From NCBI RefSeq assembly GCF_006152065.1, contig NZ_VDFW01000011.1, positions 62,001 through 126,000 on the forward strand: a DNA stretch of 64,000 bases. The letters are read 5' to 3'. Shown piece after piece: positions 1 through 6,400 of the stretch. The translations under genes were made by a program, and so were the position numbers. Positions within the stretch are counted from its first letter, which is position 1. Each line of letters begins with the position of its first letter. The notes under the pieces were generated by a model. It saw only the letters and a list, made by a program, of their open reading frames with translations, did not search any database and had not been told where the DNA came from. This stretch comes from Amycolatopsis alkalitolerans (GTDB lineage: Bacteria > Actinomycetota > Actinomycetes > Mycobacteriales > Pseudonocardiaceae).

Positions 1-432
1 CTCGACGGCAAGCTCGCCCGCTGGCTCGACCAGATGAGCCGGCTGGGCCAGCTGCTCGACCCCGCCGCCGACCGGCTCTACATCGGCGCGACCCTGATCG
101 CCTTCCTCGTCCGCGGCATCATCCCGTGGTGGATCTTCGCCCCGCTGGTGCTGCGCGAGCTGGTGGTCGGGGTGTGCATCCTCGCCTTGCGCCGCAACGG
201 GTTCGCCCCGCCCGACGTGACCTACGTCGGCAAGGCCGCGACGTTCGTGCTGATGTACGCCTTCCCCTTCCTGCTGCTCACCCAGGGCGGCTCCGCGGTG
301 GCCGCGGTCGCCCGACCCATCGCCTACGCGTTCCTCGCCTGGGGCTGCGTCCTCTACGTGTGGTCGGGCGCGCTCTACCTCATCCAGACGATCTCGGCCA
401 TCCGGGGTGCCGAGCGCCCGCGCGGGATGTAA
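1..432 (+). CDS. CDP-alcohol phosphatidyltransferase, 3' part (5' end outside window)
   Basis: Integral membrane enzyme that transfers a phosphatidyl group from CDP-diacylglycerol to an alcohol in phospholipid synthesis. The open frame enters from the window edge, so the start is missing. The complete family signature DG-x2-AR-x8-G-x3-D-x3-D lies in the first 23 visible codons (DGKLAR, then G, D and D). Hydrophobic segments follow at about residues 25-60, 75-95 and 105-130. The position just before gcvH-garA matches M. tuberculosis pgsA2 (Rv1822), where a few genes lie between. The acceptor alcohol cannot be read from this fragment. Confidence 0.88.
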   Translation, partial: LDGKLARWLDQMSRLGQLLDPAADRLYIGATLIAFLVRGIIPWWIFAPLVLRELVVGVCILALRRNGFAPPDVTYVGKAATFVLMYAFPFLLLTQGGSAVAAVARPIAYAFLAWGCVLYVWSGALYLIQTISAIRGAERPRGM

Positions 433-489
433 GACTGCCGCGAGCGATTCTCGCGAGACCCGCGAACCAGGCAAGAAAGGGGACCGACG

Positions 490-873
490 TTGTCCACTCC
501 AGAAGAGTTGCGCTACACCGAAGAGCACGAGTGGGTGGCCACCGGCTCCGGCGGCGCGGTCCGGGTGGGGATCACCGACTACGCGCAGGACCAGCTGGGC
601 GACGTGGTGTTCGTGGACCTGCCCGAGGTGGGCAAGCGGGTCAGCGCGGGCGAGACCTTCGGCGAGGTCGAGTCGACCAAGAGTGTTTCGGAGCTGTTCG
701 CCCCCCTCGACGGCGAGGTCGCCGCGGTCAACAGCGCGGTCGTCGACGCCCCGGAGCTGATCAACAGCGACCCGTACGGCGAGGGCTGGCTCATCGAGAT
801 CAGGATCGCGGACGCGAGCGCCGTCGACGCCCTGCTCGATTCCGGGGCCTACCAGGCGCTCACCGCGGGTTGA
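490..873 (+). CDS. gcvH: Glycine cleavage system H protein
   Basis: Lipoyl carrier of the glycine cleavage complex; it shuttles the aminomethyl group between GcvP, GcvT and Lpd in the cytoplasm. 127 aa, the usual length. The lipoylation site is Lys64 in the conserved context ESTKSVSE. The TTG start is preceded by a purine-rich Shine-Dalgarno (aagaaagggg). It heads gcvH-garA-ftsR, the order of M. tuberculosis Rv1826-Rv1828. Neither gcvP nor gcvT is in the window, although a glycine riboswitch sits 3 kb downstream. Confidence 0.97.
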   Translation: MSTPEELRYTEEHEWVATGSGGAVRVGITDYAQDQLGDVVFVDLPEVGKRVSAGETFGEVESTKSVSELFAPLDGEVAAVNSAVVDAPELINSDPYGEGWLIEIRIADASAVDALLDSGAYQALTAG

Positions 874-981
874 GGGCCGGTGCCGACAGGGGAGCCCCGG
901 GGGCTGCGACCGATCAGGCACGGTACGTTGGCAGCACATGTTCTCAGGCAGGCGAACACTTCAGTGGTGAGGAGAGCTCAG

Positions 982-1446
982 GTGAGCACGAACGACGGGC
1001 CCGGCGTTCCCCCGGAGCAGTCTCCGGAGCGGACCTCGGTCTTCCGGGCCGATTTCCTGGCGGACGCCGAAGGTCAGGAGCCCGCAGCTCCCGAGCCCTC
1101 GGTCGCCGGTGTCGACGCGCTGCCGGCCGGTTCGGCACTGCTGGTCGTCAAGCGGGGCCCCAACGCGGGCTCCCGGTTCCTGCTGGACCGCGACACCACC
1201 AGCGCGGGGCGGCACCCCGACAGTGACATCTTCCTCGACGACGTCACGGTTTCGCGGCGCCACGCGGAGTTCCGGCGCGAGGGCGGCGAGTTCGTGGTGA
1301 TCGACGTCGGCAGCCTCAACGGCACCTACGTCAACCGCGAGCCGGTGGACCAGGCCGTCCTCGCCGGCGGTGACGAGGTGCAGATCGGCAAGTTCCGCCT
1401 GGTCTTCCTGACCGGCCCGGGGCAGGGGAGCCAGGGGGCACAGTGA
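982..1446 (+). CDS. garA: FHA-domain metabolic regulator GarA/OdhI
   Basis: Phospho-switch protein. In relatives the unphosphorylated form binds 2-oxoglutarate decarboxylase/dehydrogenase and glutamate dehydrogenase, and PknB or PknG phosphorylation of an N-terminal threonine turns it off. 154 aa. The FHA domain covers about residues 55-140 with the phosphothreonine-binding elements GRHPDSD, SRRHAEF and GSLNGTYV. The N-terminal motif reads ERTSVFRADF, whereas M. tuberculosis GarA has ETTSVFRADF, so the first of the two regulatory threonines is arginine here. GTG 982 is chosen because GGAGAG lies at 971-976; an upstream in-frame start at 880 has no support. Its stop overlaps the ftsR start (GTGA). 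Confidence 0.95.
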   Translation: MSTNDGPGVPPEQSPERTSVFRADFLADAEGQEPAAPEPSVAGVDALPAGSALLVVKRGPNAGSRFLLDRDTTSAGRHPDSDIFLDDVTVSRRHAEFRREGGEFVVIDVGSLNGTYVNREPVDQAVLAGGDEVQIGKFRLVFLTGPGQGSQGAQ

Positions 1447-2198
1447 CGGCTGCCGGGCGGCCACAGCGCGATGGGTTGAGCATCGGGGCCGTGCTGGCGC
1501 AGCTGCGCGGCGACTTCCCCGACGTGACCATCTCCAAGATCAGGTTCCTCGAGTCGGAGGGACTGGTGCAGCCCGGCCGCACGCGGTCGGGCTACCGCCA
1601 GTTCGCCCCGGCGGACGTCGAGCGCCTGCGGTTCGTGCTGTCCGCCCAGCGGGATCACTACCTGCCGCTGAAGGTGATCAAGGAGCAGCTCGATGCCGCG
1701 GACCGCGGCGCGGGCGAGCACGAGGCCACCGGGCCCCGGCTGCCTCGCAAGCTCGTGTCGCTTTCGTCCCGTTCCGGCGATGGGTTCGACGGGCTGCCCT
1801 TGGCCGGGGATTTCGCGCCGGGCCGCGAGGTCCGGCTCACCCAGGAGGAACTGCTGGCCGAAGCCGGCATCGACGAGCGCACCCTGGGCGAGCTGGAGCA
1901 GTACGGGCTCGTCCGGCCGGGGGCCGCCGGGTTCTACGACCCGGACGCGGTGCTGGTGGCCCGCACGGTGCGGGCGATGACCGAGTTCGGCATCGAACCG
2001 CGGCACCTGCGGGCGTTCCGGGCCTCGGCCGACCGTGAGGTCGGTCTGCTAGAACAGATCGTGACCCCGGTGTCCCGGCATCGTGACACCGACGCGAAGG
2101 CGCGCGCCGACGAAATGGTGCGGGAGCTGGCGGCGCTGTCGGTCACCTTGCATACGTTGCTGGTCAAGGCCGGTATCCGGGGCGTGACCGGCGGCTGA
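1443..2198 (+). CDS. ftsR: MerR-family regulator FtsR
   Basis: MerR-type transcription regulator matching M. tuberculosis Rv1828 and Corynebacterium FtsR, which activates ftsZ. 251 aa. The N-terminal winged-helix region (about residues 10-75) contains the FLESEGLVQPGRTRSGYR wing motif. A second MerR-like helical region at about 130-200 (LTQEELLAEAGIDE) is typical of this subfamily, which lacks an effector cysteine cluster. The GTG start overlaps the garA stop by 4 bp, so translation is coupled. Gene order and sequence agree; the ftsZ target is family knowledge, not shown here. Confidence 0.9.
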   Translation: MTAAGRPQRDGLSIGAVLAQLRGDFPDVTISKIRFLESEGLVQPGRTRSGYRQFAPADVERLRFVLSAQRDHYLPLKVIKEQLDAADRGAGEHEATGPRLPRKLVSLSSRSGDGFDGLPLAGDFAPGREVRLTQEELLAEAGIDERTLGELEQYGLVRPGAAGFYDPDAVLVARTVRAMTEFGIEPRHLRAFRASADREVGLLEQIVTPVSRHRDTDAKARADEMVRELAALSVTLHTLLVKAGIRGVTGG

Positions 2199-2426
2199 GG
2201 CTGCCCCGCGCCTCGTTGCCGGTCGGTAATGACACAGTTTCATGACTCTGCCTATCGCCTCGGATGCCGTACGGTTGGTTATGAGTTGCCGGACAGCGGA
2301 CGTGCGCCAGTCAACACGCCGAACAAGCGAGCACAGCGCCCGGACGGCGAGTAGCGTCGATGACATCGACGCGGGATCGTCGAGGCGGCGTTGCAGCCCG
2401 CGCACAGGAGAGGGAGGCGAAGTCCG

Positions 2427-2900
2427 ATGAGCGAGATGCGCGTCGTCGGCGTGCGGGTCGAGCTGCCCGCGAATCAGCCGATCTTGCTGCTGCGGGAGAC
2501 CGAGGGCGAGCGGTACCTCCCGATCTGGATCGGGTCCGTGGAGGCCACCGCCATCGCGCTGGAGCAACAGGGCGTGCGGCCGGCCCGGCCGCTGACGCAC
2601 GATCTGCTCAAAGAGGTCATCGGGGCGCTGGGCCGCGAGCTGGAACAGGTCGTGATCACGGATCTGCGCGAGGGCACGTTCTTCGCCGAGCTCGTTTTCG
2701 ACGGCGACATCCGCGTGTCGGCGCGGCCGAGCGATTCGGTCGCGCTCGCACTGCGCGTCGGGGTGCCGATCCACGCGGTCGACTCGGTGCTCGAAGAGGC
2801 CGGGCTGATCATCCCGGACGAGCAGGAGGACGAGGTCGAGAAGTTCCGCGAGTTCCTCGACTCGGTCTCGCCCGAAGACTTCCGCGGCGCGGACACCTGA
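2427..2900 (+). CDS. Bifunctional nuclease family protein (DUF151)
   Basis: 157 aa single-domain protein of the DUF151 family, whose plant members have RNase and DNase activity; the bacterial role is unsettled. It matches Rv1829 in position and pattern: the opening MRVVGVRVELPANQPILLL, then IWIGSVEATAIA and SDSVALALRVGVPI. ATG 2427 follows AGGGAGG at 2411-2417; an earlier in-frame start at 2391 has no Shine-Dalgarno. It is separated from ftsR by 228 bp, so it probably has its own promoter. An acidic tail (EDEVEKFREFLD) ends the protein. Confidence 0.9.
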   Translation: MSEMRVVGVRVELPANQPILLLRETEGERYLPIWIGSVEATAIALEQQGVRPARPLTHDLLKEVIGALGRELEQVVITDLREGTFFAELVFDGDIRVSARPSDSVALALRVGVPIHAVDSVLEEAGLIIPDEQEDEVEKFREFLDSVSPEDFRGADT

Positions 2901-2921
2901 GGCGAGCGGTTGGGGTGAGGT

Positions 2922-3029
2922 GTGTCCGCGGAAAGCGCGGACCTGGCTCGCCTCAGCGTGTTCCTTGGGGGTCGAACCCCCAAACCCCCGCCAGGGGGCG
3001 AGCCCCCTGGACCCCCCGCCGTGGTTGCG
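2922..3029 (+). repeat. Double-hairpin intergenic repeat, copy 1
   Basis: About 108 bp starting 21 bp after the DUF151 stop. It has two adjacent perfect hairpins: 2967-2981 (gggggt/accccc, 3-nt loop) and 2991-3010 (ccaggggg/ccccctgg, loop cgag). A second copy with the same layout and flanks lies at 3836-3947. It may act as a terminator or an RNA-stability element. There is no poly-T tail, so the role is inferred. Confidence 0.8.
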
Positions 3030-3096
3030 TTGATGACAGGGCTTATGGGCGTTGCATCAAGCCTCGATAACGGGTCGAGGCTGCCCGCGCGTCGCG

Positions 3097-3137
3097 TTGA
3101 CCACCGGGGCCCGCACGCTTACCGTCAAAGGCGGTAA
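3097..3137 (+). promoter_or_regulatory. Promoter and dyad upstream of merR
   Basis: TTGACC (3097-3102), a 17-nt spacer and TACCGT (3120-3125) form a good vegetative promoter pointing at the merR gene. The inverted repeat ttaccg-N7-cggtaa (3119-3137) overlaps the -10 box and the expected start site, so it could be an autoregulatory operator. The untranslated leader would be about 125 nt. The rest of the 2901-3258 gap holds only the repeat. Confidence 0.6.
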
Positions 3138-3258
3138 ATCGCCAAGATGTGATTCTCCCTGTCGGGTCACGTCGCGGGCGATGGCGCTGGCAGGGGTTCC
3201 GGTCCCGGAGCCCCGGTGCGTGGTTCGACCGGCCCCGGCCGGGCGAGGGGAGGCTTGC

Positions 3259-3825
3259 GTGGTCGACGATAGGCCGGTCAAGGCAGTCGACGGTGAGCAG
3301 GGTGAACTGTTCCCTGACTCGTCACTGCCTGATGAGCTGGTCGGTTACCGGGGGCCCGCGGCCTGCCAGATCGCCGGCATCACCTACCGGCAGCTCGACT
3401 ACTGGGCCCGCACGAAGCTCGTCGCCCCCAGCATCCGCACCGCGCACGGCTCCGGTTCGCAGCGGCTGTACTCGTTCAAGGACATCCTCGCGCTGAAGAT
3501 CGTGAAGCGCTTGCTCGACACCGGGGTGTCGCTGCAGAACATCCGCGTCGCGGTCGACCACCTGCGGGCCCGCGGCGTCGCGGACCTGGCGAAGGTGACG
3601 CTCGTATCGGACGGTACCACGGTCTACGAGTGCACCTCGCCCGAGGAGATCGTCGACCTGCTCCAGGGCGGGCAGGGCGTGTTCGGCATCGCGGTCAAGG
3701 TCCCGATGCAGGAGATCAGCGGCACGATCCACGAGTTCCCGGCCGAACGCGCCGACGGCGGCGAGATCGAGGCCGTCATCCCCGACGAGCTCAGCCAGCG
3801 GCGCAACGCCCGCCGTACGGGCTGA
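3259..3825 (+). CDS. MerR-family transcriptional regulator (Rv1830-like)
   Basis: 188 aa DNA-binding regulator. The winged-helix DNA-binding domain (about residues 30-100) contains AGITYRQLDYWARTKLV, GSGSQRLYSFKDILALKIV and RLLDTGVSLQNIR; the C-terminal half has no recognised effector motif. It corresponds in position to M. tuberculosis Rv1830, a MerR-like gene between DUF151 and gcvB. GTG 3259 is preceded by GAGGGGAGG at 3245-3253; the frame is open further upstream but without a start signal. It is bracketed on both sides by the same double-hairpin repeat. Targets are unknown. Confidence 0.88.
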   Translation: MVDDRPVKAVDGEQGELFPDSSLPDELVGYRGPAACQIAGITYRQLDYWARTKLVAPSIRTAHGSGSQRLYSFKDILALKIVKRLLDTGVSLQNIRVAVDHLRARGVADLAKVTLVSDGTTVYECTSPEEIVDLLQGGQGVFGIAVKVPMQEISGTIHEFPAERADGGEIEAVIPDELSQRRNARRTG

Positions 3826-3835
3826 GCCGGGCGAA

Positions 3836-3947
3836 GTCTGTTCGCGGAAAGCGCTCACCTGGGCTCACCCCTCGTGTCTTCTGGGGGTCGAACCCCCAGA
3901 CCCCCGCCAGGGGGCAAGCCCCCTGGACCCCCTTCCAGTGGTTGCGT
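3836..3947 (+). repeat. Double-hairpin intergenic repeat, copy 2
   Basis: Second copy of the element at 2922-3029, same orientation, beginning 10 bp after the merR stop. Hairpins are at 3883-3897 (gggggt/accccc, same loop) and 3907-3926 (ccaggggg/ccccctgg, loop caag). Shared flanks include cgcggaaagcgc on the left and gtggttgcgt on the right. Both copies sit directly downstream of stop codons. Confidence 0.8.
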
Positions 3948-3987
3948 AGGCGAGGTCATCTCGCTTCGTTAGGTGGTGAGCCCCCGA

Positions 3988-4015
3988 TTGTGCCGCGGTT
4001 ACCGTCAGGTAGGCT
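3988..4015 (+). promoter_or_regulatory. Promoter of the glycine riboswitch transcript
   Basis: TTGTGC (3988-3993), 16-nt spacer, TAGGCT (4010-4015). The predicted start near 4022 falls just before the first aptamer. The strength is unknown, but the placement fits a riboswitch leader. Confidence 0.5.
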
Positions 4016-4031
4016 GGCTTCGCAGTCGCCG

Positions 4032-4245
4032 AAGCCGTGCGGGAGAGACCGAGCCCCAACCCGGGCCCGGCGCCGAAGGAGCAAGTCCTCCCCGGAACCT
4101 CTCAGGCACCCGGACCGCGCGGACGAGACGCCTCTGGAAAGCGGGTCCAGGCCACAACCCGGTGACCCCGCCGACGGTGCAAACCCGGATCAACACCCGG
4201 GTGAACCTCTCAGGCGCCCCAAGGGCATGGACAGAGTGGGGAGGG
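4032..4245 (+). ncRNA. Tandem glycine riboswitch (gcvT element), no gene downstream
   Basis: Two glycine aptamers in series. Aptamer 1 shows gcgggagaga (about 4039-4048), gccgaaggagcaa (4072-4084), aacctctcaggc (4096-4107) and the closing cctctggaaagcgg. Aptamer 2 shows gccgacggtgcaaac (4170-4184), gaacctctcaggcg (4202-4215) and ggacagagtgggga near 4229-4242. These are the conserved blocks of the gcvT family, with the linker expected of a tandem switch. Such switches normally control gcvP or gcvT on the same strand. Here a terminator follows at once and the next gene is on the opposite strand. Confidence 0.9.
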
Positions 4246-4275
4246 CCCGGACGCCGAACGGTGCCCGGGCCCTTT
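4242..4275 (+). terminator. Terminator after the glycine riboswitch
   Basis: Stem agggcccgg (4242-4250) and ccgggccct (4265-4273), 14-nt loop, then TTT. It overlaps the end of aptamer 2, as an expression-platform terminator should. It also lies directly beyond the stop codon of the opposing NTF2-like gene, so it could terminate both transcripts. Confidence 0.75.
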
Positions 4276-4277
4276 GC

Positions 4278-4637
4278 TCAGCCGGGCATCTTGTCGAGAA
4301 AGCCCAGCACCTGCTTGATCTTCCCGCCCTCGGCTCGGACCGCGTCGAACCCGATAGCCACCGGCTCGGCGCCCTCAGGACCGAGATGCCAGGTGAACCG
4401 CGCGATATCGTGATGCCCGTCGACGGCACCGCCGAGGGTGAACCGCAGGCCCGCGAACTGCTGCTGCGCCCCGGCGATGAACCCGTCGATCCCGTCGTGG
4501 CCGGCGACCGCGGCGAGCGGATCCGTATAGCTGGCGTCCTCGGCAAACACCTCCTCGACCAGACCCCGGCGCTTCGCCGGGTCGGTCTCGTTCCACGCGT
4601 CGAGGTAGCGGTGCGCCAGGGCGGTGAACTCGGTCAT
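4278..4637 (-). CDS. NTF2/SnoaL-like small protein
   Basis: 119 aa protein of the NTF2-like (SnoaL) alpha+beta barrel superfamily. Members include polyketide cyclases, hydratases and binding proteins of unknown role. Visible signs are the N-terminal helix LAHRYLDAWNETD, the strand AEDASYTDPLA, and the repeated small-molecule barrel pattern ending VLGFLDKMPG. ATG 4637 is chosen because AAGGAGAA precedes it; the frame extends upstream to 4691 without support. It is transcribed away from the XRE regulator at 4758, which probably controls it. The substrate is unknown. Confidence 0.8.
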   Translation of the reverse strand: MTEFTALAHRYLDAWNETDPAKRRGLVEEVFAEDASYTDPLAAVAGHDGIDGFIAGAQQQFAGLRFTLGGAVDGHHDIARFTWHLGPEGAEPVAIGFDAVRAEGGKIKQVLGFLDKMPG

Positions 4638-4705
4638 CGTGTTCTCCTTGAGCCGTAACGGAAGCTGACGGGAGCAACTCTCGCGGGCCACCGCGCACGC
4701 TGTCG

Positions 4706-4722
4706 ATTACGCGAGAGGTAAT
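4706..4722. promoter_or_regulatory. Candidate operator between NTF2-like and XRE genes
   Basis: Inverted repeat attac-N7-gtaat, the only clear dyad in an AT-rich spot of this GC-rich intergenic region besides ggcgcc-N8-ggcgcc at 4723-4742. It sits upstream of both divergent genes and near the -35 region of the XRE gene. Confidence 0.4.
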
Positions 4723-4757
4723 GGCGCCGCCGCACCGGCGCCCGTAGCGTCTGGACC

Positions 4758-5564
4758 GTGACGACCATCCAGCGCCCGGTGGGCGAGCTGATCCGGCGGT
4801 GGCGCGAGCGGCGGCGCATCAGCCAGCTCGACCTCGCGATCTCGGCCGAGATCTCCACCCGTCACCTGAGCTTCGTCGAGACCGGGCGCGCCAATCCCAG
4901 CCGCGAGATGGTGCTGCGGCTCGGCGAACATCTCGACGTGCCGCTGCGGGAACGCAACCAGCTGCTGCTCGCCGCCGGGTACGCGCCGGCGTACTCGGAG
5001 AGCAGGCTTGACGATCCCGAGCTCGCCATCGCCCGCGACGCGGTGCGCCGGGTGTTGGCGGGGCACGAGCCGTACCCGGCCGTCGTCGTCGACCGGTACT
5101 GGAATCTGGTGGACGGCAACACGAGTGTCGGGCTGCTGACCGAGGGGGTGGCGCCGGACCTGCTCGCGCCGCCCGCGAACGTCCTGCGGCTCGCGTTGCA
5201 CCCCGACGGGATGGCGCCGCGGATCCGCAACCTGGGGGAGTGGCGCGCGGATCTGCTCGGCCGGTTGCGGCGGCAGGTCGAGATGACCGGTGACCCCGAG
5301 CTGGACCGGCTCCTCGACGAGGTCCGCGAGTATCCGGGCGACGAGCCGGAGGCCGGATTTCCCCGCCGTGGCGACATTTTCGTGCCGCTTCGGCTCTGCC
5401 ACGAGGGGACCGAGCTGTCGTTCTTCTCCACGATCGCCACGTTCGGCACGCCCGTCGAGATCACGTTGTCGGAGCTGGCGATCGAGTCCTTCTACCCGGC
5501 GGACGACGCGACCGGCGAGTACGTGCGGCGGCTCGCGGCGGCACGTGGCACGATCGGCGCATGA
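4758..5564 (+). CDS. XRE-family regulator with MmyB-like ligand-binding domain
   Basis: 268 aa. An N-terminal helix-turn-helix (about residues 8-65: LIRRWRERRRISQLDLA, STRHLSFVETGRANPSREM) is followed by an MmyB-type PAS-like domain (about 100-260) with VVVDRYWNLVDGN, the segment that binds small ligands or fatty acids in characterised members. A TAGCGT box at 4745-4750 lies 7 nt before GTG 4758 and there is no Shine-Dalgarno, so the mRNA is probably leaderless. Its stop overlaps the aldo/keto reductase start by 4 bp (ATGA), tying regulator and enzyme into one transcript. Confidence 0.88.
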   Translation: MTTIQRPVGELIRRWRERRRISQLDLAISAEISTRHLSFVETGRANPSREMVLRLGEHLDVPLRERNQLLLAAGYAPAYSESRLDDPELAIARDAVRRVLAGHEPYPAVVVDRYWNLVDGNTSVGLLTEGVAPDLLAPPANVLRLALHPDGMAPRIRNLGEWRADLLGRLRRQVEMTGDPELDRLLDEVREYPGDEPEAGFPRRGDIFVPLRLCHEGTELSFFSTIATFGTPVEITLSELAIESFYPADDATGEYVRRLAAARGTIGA

Positions 5565-6400
5565 CCGACCGGGTGCGGGCGTCCCGCATGACACAGCTCA
5601 ACAACGGTGTCTCGATCCCGCAGCTGGGCTTCGGCGTGTACCAGGTCCCGCCTGCCGACACCGCGAATGTGGTCCAGACCGCGCTGGAGACCGGTTACCG
5701 CGCCATCGACACCGCCGCGCTCTACGGCAACGAGGCGGGGGTCGGCGAGGCGATCCGGGCGGCCGGGCTCTTGCGCGAGGAGCTGTTCATCACGACGAAA
5801 CTGTGGAACCGCGACCAGGGCTACGACCGGGCCCTGCGCGCGTTCGACAAGAGCATGGCCAAGCTCGGGCTGGACCAGCTGGACCTCTACCTGATCCACT
5901 GGCCGGCCCCGGGGCGCGACGCATATGTCGACTCGTGGCGCGCGCTGGAGAAGCTGTATGCCGATGGCCGCGTGCGTGCGATCGGCGTGTCGAACTTCCA
6001 TGTGCCGCACCTGCGGCGGCTGTTCGACGAGACGGAGATCGTGCCGGCGGTCAACCAGATCGAACTGCACCCGAACCTGCCGCAGGCCGGGCTGCGGACC
6101 TTTCATGCCGGGCATGGGATCGTGACCGAGGCGTGGAGCCCGCTCGCGCGGGGTGGGGTGCTGCGGGAGCCGCTGATCACCGGGCTGTCGGCCAAGTACG
6201 GCAAGACGCCGGCGCAGATCGTGCTGCGGTGGCATCTGCAGCTGGGAAACGTGGTGATCCCGAAGTCGGTCACGCCCGCGCGTATCCGGGAGAACTTCGA
6301 CGTGTTCGACTTCGAACTCGCGCCCGACGACCTGCTCACGATCGGCGAACTGGACAACGGCAGGCGGACCGGCCCCGATCCGGATACGTTGGAGGCCTAG
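5561..6400 (+). CDS. Aldo/keto reductase (AKR5-like)
   Basis: 279 aa NADPH-dependent oxidoreductase with a (beta/alpha)8 barrel; it reduces aldehydes or ketones such as 2,5-diketogluconate in related proteins. The catalytic tetrad is visible as Asp and Tyr in AIDTAALYGNE, Lys in TTKLW and His in LIHWP. The cofactor loop reads IPKSVTPARIRENFDVFDF. The ATG at 5561 overlaps the XRE stop; ATG 5588 (MTQLNNGV) is a plausible shorter start. The real substrate is not known. Its stop codon shares the palindrome CTAG (6397-6400) with the stop of the opposing gene. Confidence 0.93.
   Translation: MTDRVRASRMTQLNNGVSIPQLGFGVYQVPPADTANVVQTALETGYRAIDTAALYGNEAGVGEAIRAAGLLREELFITTKLWNRDQGYDRALRAFDKSMAKLGLDQLDLYLIHWPAPGRDAYVDSWRALEKLYADGRVRAIGVSNFHVPHLRRLFDETEIVPAVNQIELHPNLPQAGLRTFHAGHGIVTEAWSPLARGGVLREPLITGLSAKYGKTPAQIVLRWHLQLGNVVIPKSVTPARIRENFDVFDFELAPDDLLTIGELDNGRRTGPDPDTLEA

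Noticed and set aside
2967-3010. tRNA-like T-arm (ggtcgaacccc) in the repeats
   Set aside because: No acceptor stem, D-arm or anticodon arm can be drawn around it; the second hairpin and second copy show it is a repeat element.
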